NCBI GenBank assembly: GCA_963823435.1
Contig: CAWGLN010000013.1
Coordinates: 91,806 to 155,805 of the forward strand
Direction of reading: 5' to 3'
DNA length: 64,000 nt
DNA from: CAKZML01 sp963823435
GTDB lineage: Bacteria; Pseudomonadota; Gammaproteobacteria; Steroidobacterales; BM003
Part shown: in pieces, positions 9,440 through 17,330 of the stretch
Layout of the letters: each line of letters begins with the position of its first letter
How positions within the stretch are numbered: the first letter of the stretch is position 1
Position numbers and translations under genes: made by a program
The notes under the pieces: model-generated
Database searches by the model: none
Told to the model about the DNA's origin: nothing
The model's input: the letters and a program-made list of their open reading frames with translations, nothing else

Positions 9440-11617
9440 ATGCACCAGGAGACAGATATACTGCCGCTCTGCCAGAAACGGAGGAGTCTCGACGTCAACA
9501 TTCCAGCACACATATCACGTGACAAAGCCTGCGCTCACCCGGTCTTGTCCGGGAAGACGCTACTGGGACTATGCGGCCTGCTGATTTCGCTCTCCGGCAT
9601 CGCCCTGGCAGACGAAGCGAACACCGAGAGTCTGCAGACGGCCTCTATCGAGACCCTGCAGGTCACCGCCAGCGCCAGGGAGCAAAGCGTGCTGGAATCC
9701 CCCGCAGCAGTAACCGTGGTGGGCGACAGGCAAATGCGCGAAGGCAGGATGCATGTGCTGCCCGAAGCCTTGCGCGGCGAAACCGGCACCTGGTTTCAGC
9801 AAACCACCCCCGGACAGGGCACGCCTGTCCTCAGGGGACTAAAGGGATCCCAGGTCCTGCACCTGGTAGATGGCATGCGTCTGAACAATGCGTTCTTTCG
9901 CAGCGCGCCAAACCAGTACCTGGCCCTGGTAGACAGCCTGAACGTGCGCCAGCTGGAAGTCGTACGCGGCCCCTCGCCGACCTTGTACGGCCACGACGCC
10001 ATGGGCGGAGTGGTTAACGTCATCACGCCGACCCCCACGCATGCCCGCGAGTGGGACGCTTCGGGCAAGTTCTACACCTCAATGGACACGGCGGAACGCC
10101 TGCGTGTTCTGCACGCAGACCTGGAAGCCGGGGGGCCGATGCTGGCCTTTATGGTCGGCGCCAGCATGCAAAACAGTGATGATCGGCGCACGGGTGGTGG
10201 TGAATACCTGCACCCCAGCGACTACACCTCCAGGTCAGCCAACGGCAAACTGCTGTTCACACCGCTGGACGGCCACGCACTCATGTTCAGCGCCCAGTCC
10301 ACCCGGCAGGATTCCACGCCCAGGGTGGACGAACTGATCCCGGGTTTTGGCCAGGACACGCCCAGCTCAGAGGAATTCTTTTTCGAACCCAATACCCGGG
10401 AATCTCTGCACGGGTCCTATACCTGGACGCCCGCTGCCGGCTTGCTGGACACCCTGCAATTGCACCTGGCACGCCAGGTGATCCAGGATGACAGGAGAAC
10501 CCGGGACTATGGCTCCGACCTGCGTATCCTGGAACAAAACCAGAGCACACTGGACGGCCTGAAACTGCAGGCGGAGTTCACGCCAAACGACAGTCTCCTG
10601 CTCACCCTGGGTCTGGAAACCTACATGGACACGGTTCTGAGCGCGCGCCAGGGTCTTGCGCTGGACAGCGGGCTGCAGGAAACCCTGAGTCCTCGCTTTC
10701 CTGATGGCTCCAGCATGGACAGCTCGGCAGTGTTCCTGAACGGACAGACCAGGCTCGGTGACCGCTGGTCCCTGGCAGCAGGCATGCGTTACAGCCGTTT
10801 CACTATCCAGGCGCCAGCCGACGCCGACGGTGGTTTTCTCCTGGAGCCGGACGACCTCACCGGCAACCTGAGCCTGGGCTACCTGTTGGCTGACGGGCTG
10901 CGGCTGTCCTTCAATGTGGGAAGAGGATTCCGGCCACCCAACCTGTATGACCTGGGCGGCCTGGGGGCAAGACCCGGCAATCGTTTCAACATCGCCAACC
11001 CCGACCTGCAGCCGGAAACCGTGGTCACCCTGGATACGGGCCTGAAATACCATCGTGGTCCCTGGGAGCTGGAGGTCTATATCTGGCGCAGCCAGTACCA
11101 GGACCAGATCGCCACGGTTCCTACCGGCGAAATCACAGCGGACGGCCGCACTGTGGTGCGCAGTGAAAACATTAACCAGGTGGACCTGGAAGGTCTTGAG
11201 TCAGGTATACGCTACCGGACCCCGGGTGGGGGCACCGTGTTCGGTGTATTGAACTGGACTTACGGTCAGGAATACGACGCCGCCGGCCTGAGCCAGCCGG
11301 CCGACCGTATCCCGCCCCTGAATGGTCGCCTGGGCGTGAGTTGGCCGCTGGGTGAGCGACTGGAGGCTGACGCCTGGGTAATATTCGCCGGACAACAGGA
11401 CAGACTTAGCGACCGTGATATGGGCGACCCGCGCATCGACCCGATGGGCACGGCCGGCTGGGGCAGCACCAACCTATCCTTGCGCTGGCAGGCACGGGAC
11501 AACCTGGAACTGGGTTTTCGACTTGAGAACCTGTTCGACCACAATTACCGGGAACACGGCTCGGGCGTCGATGCAGCCGGCATCAATGCAATACTCAGTC
11601 TCAGCGTGGGCTATTAG
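9440..11617 (+). CDS. TonB-dependent outer-membrane receptor
   Basis: 725 residues from the ATG at 9440; an in-frame TTG at 9404 would add twelve residues and is less likely. A long n-region is followed by the hydrophobic core KTLLGLCGLLISLSGIALA, then a TonB-box-like start of the plug (IETLQVTASAREQS). The plug contains VLRGLKGSQVLHLVDGMRLNN and LEVVRGPSPTLYGHDAMGGVVNVITP. The barrel has the GFRPPNLYDLGG...NPDLQPE segment common in siderophore, haem and similar receptors, and ends ILSLSVGY. It should import a bulky ligand across the outer membrane using TonB energy. Ligand unknown: the nearby GH16 operon suggests glucan oligomers, whereas the modest size and FRPPNL/NPDL box suit iron or haem carriers. 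Its stop overlaps the convergent acyltransferase stop. Confidence 0.88.
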   Translation: MHQETDILPLCQKRRSLDVNIPAHISRDKACAHPVLSGKTLLGLCGLLISLSGIALADEANTESLQTASIETLQVTASAREQSVLESPAAVTVVGDRQMREGRMHVLPEALRGETGTWFQQTTPGQGTPVLRGLKGSQVLHLVDGMRLNNAFFRSAPNQYLALVDSLNVRQLEVVRGPSPTLYGHDAMGGVVNVITPTPTHAREWDASGKFYTSMDTAERLRVLHADLEAGGPMLAFMVGASMQNSDDRRTGGGEYLHPSDYTSRSANGKLLFTPLDGHALMFSAQSTRQDSTPRVDELIPGFGQDTPSSEEFFFEPNTRESLHGSYTWTPAAGLLDTLQLHLARQVIQDDRRTRDYGSDLRILEQNQSTLDGLKLQAEFTPNDSLLLTLGLETYMDTVLSARQGLALDSGLQETLSPRFPDGSSMDSSAVFLNGQTRLGDRWSLAAGMRYSRFTIQAPADADGGFLLEPDDLTGNLSLGYLLADGLRLSFNVGRGFRPPNLYDLGGLGARPGNRFNIANPDLQPETVVTLDTGLKYHRGPWELEVYIWRSQYQDQIATVPTGEITADGRTVVRSENINQVDLEGLESGIRYRTPGGGTVFGVLNWTYGQEYDAAGLSQPADRIPPLNGRLGVSWPLGERLEADAWVIFAGQQDRLSDRDMGDPRIDPMGTAGWGSTNLSLRWQARDNLELGFRLENLFDHNYREHGSGVDAAGINAILSLSVGY

Positions 11618-12543
11618 CGGGCAGAATCCTTGGCCCCGTTCGGCAAGCTCTCTTGCGCTCGGATCTCTCCAATACGCTTGTCCTTGGCCTGCCACAGCTC
11701 ACGCAAACGCTCCTTGAAGCGGGCCCGGTATATCTTGTCCCCCTGGTAGTCGCCCGGCAGCAGCCAGGACTCGATCGGATACTCGTGCACATCCACCACC
11801 ACGCGGCTGACCTTGCCGGTGCAAAGGTCCCACAGGCTGGGCCTGCCCTCGGCATACACGATGGTGACATCCAGCAGGGCATGCAGGGACTTGCCCAGGG
11901 TGCCCAGCACAAACGCTGCACCCCCGGGGCGGGGCGGCAGCAAGTGGGTGTAGGGCGATTTCAGGTCCTGGTGTTTGGCCGGCGTGAACCGGGTCCCTTC
12001 CAGAAAATTCATAACGCTGGTGGGTGTCTCTGAGAAATGCTCGCAGGCCTTGCGGGTGGCCTCAAGATCACGACCTCGCATCTGCGGATTCCTGGCCAGG
12101 AACTCGCGTGAGTAGCGCTTCATAAACGGCATGTCCATGGCCCACCAGACCTGGCCAAGTATCGGTATCCAGATTAGCTGTTGCTTGATAAAGAACTTCA
12201 GAAAGGGGATGCGCCGGTTCAGCGCAAGTTGCAGCACCAGGATGTCCAGCCAGGACTGGTGATTGGATACCACCAGGTACCATTCCTGGCGACGGAGCGC
12301 GTCCACGCCACGAAAATCCCAGCTGATATCCTGGGTCAATCCAACGATGCCACGATTAAAACTGATCCAGTTCTCACCGCACTTCATCAGCCAGCGGCTG
12401 GCAACCAGGCGCCATGCGCGAATAGGGACCAGCAACTTGAATATGGATATCACCAGGATGGGGATAGCCCACAACACGACATTGAGCACGAACAACAGCA
12501 TGGTTATCGAGCCGTACAGGTTTTGTGCCACTACCCGAATCAT
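11614..12543 (-). CDS. Lysophospholipid/1-acylglycerol-3-phosphate acyltransferase family (YihG-like)
   Basis: 309 residues from the ATG at 12543 (MIRVVAQNLYG); longer upstream starts lack a sensible N-terminus. Two hydrophobic segments at the N-terminus (SITMLLFVLNVVLWAIPILV) anchor it in the inner membrane. The PlsC-family motifs follow in order: NHQSWLD (the NHxxxxD catalytic box), FLKFFIKQQLIWIPILGQ, and FLEGTR, the glycerophosphate-binding box. The family transfers acyl chains to lysophospholipid acceptors; E. coli YihG is the closest type I recognise. Convergent with the TonB receptor, four-base overlap of stops. Confidence 0.86.
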   Translation of the reverse strand: MIRVVAQNLYGSITMLLFVLNVVLWAIPILVISIFKLLVPIRAWRLVASRWLMKCGENWISFNRGIVGLTQDISWDFRGVDALRRQEWYLVVSNHQSWLDILVLQLALNRRIPFLKFFIKQQLIWIPILGQVWWAMDMPFMKRYSREFLARNPQMRGRDLEATRKACEHFSETPTSVMNFLEGTRFTPAKHQDLKSPYTHLLPPRPGGAAFVLGTLGKSLHALLDVTIVYAEGRPSLWDLCTGKVSRVVVDVHEYPIESWLLPGDYQGDKIYRARFKERLRELWQAKDKRIGEIRAQESLPNGAKDSAR

Positions 12544-12698
12544 AAAACCCCCGCTACCGACCCCCGTTCGTGCGAACCTCCCACTGTGGGGAGTCTCCGA
12601 TAGGCGTATTATAAACACGACAAGGGGTTCGATGCCGTCCCGATAATTCAATTGCAGACGCGGACTTTACAGCTGAAACAAGGATAGACTGAATCAAC

Positions 12699-13658
12699 AT
12701 GACATCACCCAAGATTGGACTGGCCCTGGGCAGCGGATCAGCGAGAGGCTGGGCCCATGTAGGCGTTATTCGGGCCCTGGAGGACGCAGGTATCAAGGCG
12801 GATATCATTGCCGGCGCCTCGGTGGGCTCCCTGGTGGGCGCGGCCCATGCCAGCCGCCAACTGGATACCCTTGAAAGCTGGATTATGGGACTGACCAAGC
12901 GTGACGTCTGGGGGCTTCTGGACACGGCTTTTAGTCGCGGTGGCGTCATGGGTGGTAACAAGCTCATGCGGGCCATTGGTGAGCAGATCAAAGATTTCAA
13001 TATCGAAGATCTGCCCATACCCTTTGGCGCGGTCGCCGCAGACCTGCACACCGGTCAGGAAATCTGGTTGCAGGAGGGTTCGATGCTTAATTCCGTGCGC
13101 GCCTCCAGCGGGCTGCCGGGTCTTTTCTCTCCCATGCTCTATCAGCGGCGCTGGATGATCGATGGCGGCGTGGTCAATCCAGTACCGATATCACTGTGCC
13201 GCGCACTGGGCGCCGACTACGTGATTGCTGTGAATCTCAACGCCCACTACGGCAAGCCTACGCGCTTCAACAAGCTCCAGACGCCCAAAGCGAAGCCCGA
13301 CGGCGAGCAGGAACCAGAGCAAACATCGGAAGGCGGCTGGGCCAGCCGGGAACGCTGGGTCGAAATGATGGACGGTCTGATGAATACCTTCCGCAGCGAC
13401 CAGCAGGACAACCAGGACCAACCCGATAACAATCCACCCGGTCTGTTCGATGTGATCGCCGGATCCGTCAATATCATGCAGGACCGCATCACACGCAGCC
13501 GCATAGCCGGCGAGCCACCCAACATCATGCTCAACCCAAACCTGGGGCATTTCCAATTGATGGATTTTCACCGGGCGGCCGAGGCCATTGAGGTGGGTCG
13601 AACGGTGGTACAACGGGCGGCAAGAGAGTTGGCGGAACTCCAGGACTGGATGAGCTGA
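12699..13658 (+). CDS. rssA: Patatin-like phospholipase, RssA type
   Basis: 319 residues. All patatin elements are visible: the oxyanion glycine loop GSGSARGWAH at about residue 10, the nucleophile elbow GASVG at about 40, and the catalytic-dyad Asp in DGGVVNPVP at about 155. This type is a cytoplasmic serine lipid acyl hydrolase. A stretch of about 50 residues rich in Gln, Asn, Asp and Pro (KPDGEQEPEQTSEGG, SDQQDNQDQPDNNPP) sits before the C-terminal domain and is probably a flexible linker. It stands divergently from the acyltransferase and is followed 46 bases later by the SrkA-like kinase, a plausible lipid/stress gene group. Confidence 0.85.
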   Translation: MTSPKIGLALGSGSARGWAHVGVIRALEDAGIKADIIAGASVGSLVGAAHASRQLDTLESWIMGLTKRDVWGLLDTAFSRGGVMGGNKLMRAIGEQIKDFNIEDLPIPFGAVAADLHTGQEIWLQEGSMLNSVRASSGLPGLFSPMLYQRRWMIDGGVVNPVPISLCRALGADYVIAVNLNAHYGKPTRFNKLQTPKAKPDGEQEPEQTSEGGWASRERWVEMMDGLMNTFRSDQQDNQDQPDNNPPGLFDVIAGSVNIMQDRITRSRIAGEPPNIMLNPNLGHFQLMDFHRAAEAIEVGRTVVQRAARELAELQDWMS

Positions 13659-13704
13659 GGACCTCTTCCGCCAACTGCTTGCAGTTGTGTTAGCGTGCTA
13701 TACG

Positions 13705-14703
13705 ATGAACGCAATCACCAACCAGACCCCTTTCGCCAGCCTGGATCCCGACACCGTGCTGGACGCCGTGGAGTCACTGGGCTTCGTCTGCGACGGACGC
13801 ATGCTGGCGCTGAACAGCTACGAGAACCGCGTCTACCAGGTGGGGCTGGAGTCAGACCCTCCACTGGTGGCTAAATTTTACCGGCCCGACCGCTGGAGTG
13901 ACGAGGCAATACTGGAGGAACACGATTTCAGTGTTGAGCTGGCGGCGGCGGAAATACCGGTCATCCCGCCCATGCTTCGTAACGGACACACCCTGCATCA
14001 TTTTGCTGATCACCGCTTTGCCGTATTTGAACGGCGGGGCGGGCGCTGGCCGGAACTTGGCGACCCTGACACCCTGAAGTGGCTGGGACGCTTCCTGGGC
14101 CGCATACACATGCGCGGTGCAGCCGGTTCCTATCGTTACAGACCAGAATTGTCGATCCAGGAATTCGGTGACGATGCCCGTGAAACCCTGCTGGACGGAG
14201 GCTGGATTCCGCCGCACATTGAAGAGGCCTATGACTCGGTCACCAGGGACCTGCTGGATGCGGTGGATCAGCGCATTGAAGAGGCGGGAAACGTCGCCAT
14301 AATCCGCCTGCACGGTGATTGTCATCCCGGCAATATCCTGTGGACCGACGGTGGCCCGCACTTTGTGGACCTGGATGACAGTCGCATGGGACCCGCGGTT
14401 CAAGACCTGTGGATGCTGCTCTCCGGAGATCGCCAGGAGATGACCACCCAGCTTGTGGATCTGCTCGAAGGCTATAGCGAATTTGCCCGTTTCGATGCAC
14501 GCGAACTGGTTCTGATCGAGGCCCTGCGCAGCCTGCGTATGATTCATTACGCAGCCTGGCTGGCCCGTCGCTGGAATGACCCGGCGTTTCCCCGGGCTTT
14601 CACCTGGTTTAATACGACGCGCTACTGGGAAGACCATGTCTTGAGCCTGCGCGAGCAATTGGCCGACATACAGGAGCCTGCTCTGCAATGGCTGGGGCGC
14701 TGA
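13705..14703 (+). CDS. srkA: Stress response Ser/Thr protein kinase, YihE/SrkA family
   Basis: 332 residues from the ATG at 13705. The protein has the aminoglycoside-phosphotransferase/RdoA fold: ENRVYQVG at the nucleotide loop, VAKFYRP with the ATP-binding Lys, LHGDCHPGNILW (the catalytic HxDxxxxN motif) at about 207, and FVDLDDSRMGPAVQDLW as the metal-binding loop. Length matches E. coli YihE (328). The family protects against envelope and oxidative stress by phosphorylating proteins. The adjacent patatin gene reads the same way and may share its transcript. Confidence 0.87.
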   Translation: MNAITNQTPFASLDPDTVLDAVESLGFVCDGRMLALNSYENRVYQVGLESDPPLVAKFYRPDRWSDEAILEEHDFSVELAAAEIPVIPPMLRNGHTLHHFADHRFAVFERRGGRWPELGDPDTLKWLGRFLGRIHMRGAAGSYRYRPELSIQEFGDDARETLLDGGWIPPHIEEAYDSVTRDLLDAVDQRIEEAGNVAIIRLHGDCHPGNILWTDGGPHFVDLDDSRMGPAVQDLWMLLSGDRQEMTTQLVDLLEGYSEFARFDARELVLIEALRSLRMIHYAAWLARRWNDPAFPRAFTWFNTTRYWEDHVLSLREQLADIQEPALQWLGR

Positions 14704-14915
14704 GCACCCTGGATGCCCTGGCCCGCAAGCCCGGATGTTGCACCGCGTTATAGCTTATTGCGCCTTTCCTGTGACATCCTTGGCCCTATTAGTGCCTCAG
14801 CGGAGGCTCAAACCTCAATCTCATTGTCACAATCAGGCCTGGTACACCGGTAAACACCGGGCACGCCGGCGCGTTGCAGTGGGGAAACCCCATTTTGACC
14901 AAGGAATTGAAGAAG

Positions 14916-15434
14916 ATGAGCTCTAGAAAATGCAGCTTCACCCGTGAGGAGCTGCTCGAGGCAGGCCACGGAAAACTGTTCGGCCCGGAAAACGGTCGTC
15001 TGCCATTGCCAAACATGCTGATGATGGACCGAATCACCCACATCAGCGACAAGGGTGGACTGTTCGATAAAGGCGAAATTGTCGCCGAATTGGACATCAA
15101 CCCCGAGCTGTGGTTTTTCAAGTGCCATTTTGAAGGTGACCCGGTGATGCCCGGTTGCCTGGGTCTGGATGCCATGTGGCAACTGGTCGGCTTTTTCCTG
15201 TGCTGGAGTGATGCTCCGGGCAAGGGTCGGGCGCTGGGTGTTGGCGAAGTGAAATTTCGCGGCCAGGTACTGCCCACGGCCAGGAAAGTCACCTACCGCA
15301 TTAACCTCAAGCGAGTGATCCTGCGCAAGCTGGTGATGGGTATTGCCGATGCCACCATGGAAGTGGACGGCCGGGTAATTTACGAAGCGACAGACCTTCG
15401 CGTTGGCCTGTTCAAATCAACAGACGATTTCTAG
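14916..15434 (+). CDS. fabA: 3-hydroxydecanoyl-[ACP] dehydratase/isomerase FabA
   Basis: 172 residues from the ATG at 14916, the family length; an upstream in-frame ATG at 14874 would add an atypical tail. MSSRKCSFTREELLEAG opens the protein, FKCHFEGDPVMPGCLGLDAMWQ contains the catalytic His, and the Asp helix follows. FabA dehydrates and isomerises C10 intermediates, creating the cis double bond of unsaturated fatty acids in the cytosol. It is eight bases from fabB, so the two are translated as an operon. No FabR or FadR site was recognised upstream. Confidence 0.97.
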   Translation: MSSRKCSFTREELLEAGHGKLFGPENGRLPLPNMLMMDRITHISDKGGLFDKGEIVAELDINPELWFFKCHFEGDPVMPGCLGLDAMWQLVGFFLCWSDAPGKGRALGVGEVKFRGQVLPTARKVTYRINLKRVILRKLVMGIADATMEVDGRVIYEATDLRVGLFKSTDDF

Positions 15435-15442
15435 GAGACGAT

Positions 15443-16660
15443 GTGAGACGTGTAGTAGTAACTGGACTGGGAGTAATTTCCAGTATCGGCAACGACAAGA
15501 ATGAAGTGCTCGAGTCCCTGCGCTCGGGCAAGTCGGGTATCGAGTTTAGCCAGGCCTATGCCGACCTGGGTTTTCGCAGTCACCTGGCTGGCTCCGTCAA
15601 GATCGAACCAGCCGATCTTATCGACCGCAAGACCATGCGCTTTCTCGGTAACGGTGCGGCCTACAATTACCTGGCCATGCAGCAGGCGATTGACGATTCC
15701 GGTCTGGAGGAAAGCCAGGTCTCCCATCCGCGTACCGGCATCATCATGGGGTCGGGTGGACCTTCGTCCTCGAACCTGCTGTTGGCCTGGGATACGATGC
15801 GTGAGAAGGGACCAAAGAAAGTCGGGCCCTTCATGGTGCCCAGGACCATGTCCAGCACCAACACCGCGACCCTGGCCACGCCCTTCAAGATCAAAGGTGT
15901 GAACTACACCATCACCTCGGCCTGCGCTACCAGCGCCCATTGCATAGGCAACGCCTATGAACAGATCCAGTGGAACAAGCAGGACATCGTGTTTGCAGGC
16001 GGTGGCGATGAAGAACATTGGACCACCACGGTGCTGTTCGACGCCATGGGCGCCCTGTCCTCGAAATATAATGACTCGCCTACCACGGCCTCTCGTCCCT
16101 ATGACCTGAACCGGGACGGCTTCGTGATATCCGGTGGCGGCGGTGTGCTGGTGCTTGAAGAACTGGAACACGCCCGGGCCCGTGGCGCGCCCATCTATGC
16201 CGAACTGGTTGGTTACGGAGCAACCTCGGATGGCTACGACATGGTACAGCCATCCGGCGAGGGTGCAGTGCGCTGCATGCAACAGGCCCTGGCCACGGTA
16301 GACGGGACGGTTGACTATATCAATGCCCATGGCACCAGCACCCCGGTGGGTGATGCCAAGGAACTCGGTGCGGTACGCGAAGTGTTTGGTGACAAGATAC
16401 CGGCGATAACCTCGACCAAGTCTCTTACCGGTCATTCGCTGGGCGCAGCAGGCGCCCACGAGGCAATCTATTCGCTGCTCATGCAGCAGCACAACTTCAT
16501 TTCAGCCTCGGCCAATATCACGGACCTGGACCCGGCTGCAGAAGGTGTGCCGGTAGTACGCAAACTACGCGAGGGTGCAAAGCTGGATACCATCATGTCC
16601 AACAGCTTTGGCTTTGGCGGTACTAACGCCACGCTGGTTTTCCAGCGCTACACCGGCTGA
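15443..16660 (+). CDS. fabB: 3-oxoacyl-[ACP] synthase I FabB
   Basis: 405 residues from a GTG start at 15443 with GGAGA just upstream. The condensing-enzyme triad is clear: Cys in TSACATSAH (about 163), His in NAHGTSTPVGD (about 298) and His in KSLTGHSLGAAGAHE (about 333). FabB elongates the cis-3-decenoyl-ACP made by FabA, so the pair forms the anaerobic unsaturated fatty acid branch. Gly-rich ending FGFGGTNATLVFQRY is typical. No terminator hairpin was seen in the 143 bases that follow. Confidence 0.97.
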   Translation: MRRVVVTGLGVISSIGNDKNEVLESLRSGKSGIEFSQAYADLGFRSHLAGSVKIEPADLIDRKTMRFLGNGAAYNYLAMQQAIDDSGLEESQVSHPRTGIIMGSGGPSSSNLLLAWDTMREKGPKKVGPFMVPRTMSSTNTATLATPFKIKGVNYTITSACATSAHCIGNAYEQIQWNKQDIVFAGGGDEEHWTTTVLFDAMGALSSKYNDSPTTASRPYDLNRDGFVISGGGGVLVLEELEHARARGAPIYAELVGYGATSDGYDMVQPSGEGAVRCMQQALATVDGTVDYINAHGTSTPVGDAKELGAVREVFGDKIPAITSTKSLTGHSLGAAGAHEAIYSLLMQQHNFISASANITDLDPAAEGVPVVRKLREGAKLDTIMSNSFGFGGTNATLVFQRYTG

Positions 16661-16803
16661 TTTCCGCCAGAGTCGGAGGCCATTACAACTGGGTCCCCGA
16701 CTATTTGCGCGCCCATCATCACCACCGACACAGCGGGCCAACCCAGCGTAAGTTCCAACCGGCTTACGATCGCAACCAGCGCCGCATTCACCCTTGTCAA
16801 TCG

Positions 16804-17298
16804 CTATTGCTTGACGATCACCGGCGGGTCATACACCGCGCAGGTGTCTGTTTCCGAGGTGATCGAGTAATAGTATTCAACCTCTGAGTTTGTAGGTGCT
16901 TTGCCAACAATCCTTATTCTTTCTCCCGGAATTTCACCATTTCTCGACGCAAAACTGCCATTGTTAAACGGGGAAAAATGGACTGCAAACTCCACATCAT
17001 TGGTGTCCGCCTTCCATGCCAGTCTTTCATTTCTGCTTGCGCAAAGGCAGACCGCGTTGTCTCCGTCATCCGAAGTACATCCACTCTCGCCGTCTGGAAT
17101 CGCGTTCACAACGCACCCCCTGTCAAACATGACCTTCACCGTATAAATTTCGGGCCGGTTACTTCTGTTGCAGTCGGGTTTTGCCTTTGATTGGCCTGGC
17201 GAATAGGTTCTTATAGGGTCGCAACCACTTACCATTGACAGTGTCATCACAAAAAACAAACCCCAAATAAAAGCCTGCACCACTTTTCTGGATGTAGT
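16804..17298 (-). CDS. Small cysteine-rich lipoprotein, unknown function
   Basis: 164 residues from ATG 17298, chosen because GGGAGGG lies seven bases upstream; the ATGs at 17304 and 17334 fit worse. A hydrophobic signal (FIWGLFFVMTLSMVSGC) ends in a lipobox with the acyl-Cys at about residue 26. The mature part has several Cys (DRGCVV, ESGCTS, VCLCAS, DTCAVYD) that could form disulfides in the periplasm. No family recognised. Its longest in-frame start (17334) would overlap the stop of the CadC-like regulator by four bases, so the two are very close and may be co-expressed. Confidence 0.7.
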   Translation of the reverse strand, partial: TTSRKVVQAFIWGLFFVMTLSMVSGCDPIRTYSPGQSKAKPDCNRSNRPEIYTVKVMFDRGCVVNAIPDGESGCTSDDGDNAVCLCASRNERLAWKADTNDVEFAVHFSPFNNGSFASRNGEIPGERIRIVGKAPTNSEVEYYYSITSETDTCAVYDPPVIVKQ

Positions 17299-17330
17299 CA
17301 TCAGCATTCCCTCCCAAGACTGTATTGCAA

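Noticed and set aside
12543..12651. Longer N-terminus of the acyltransferase from 12651
   Set aside because: The extra 36 residues are not family-like and the next ATG is followed at once by the expected membrane anchor.
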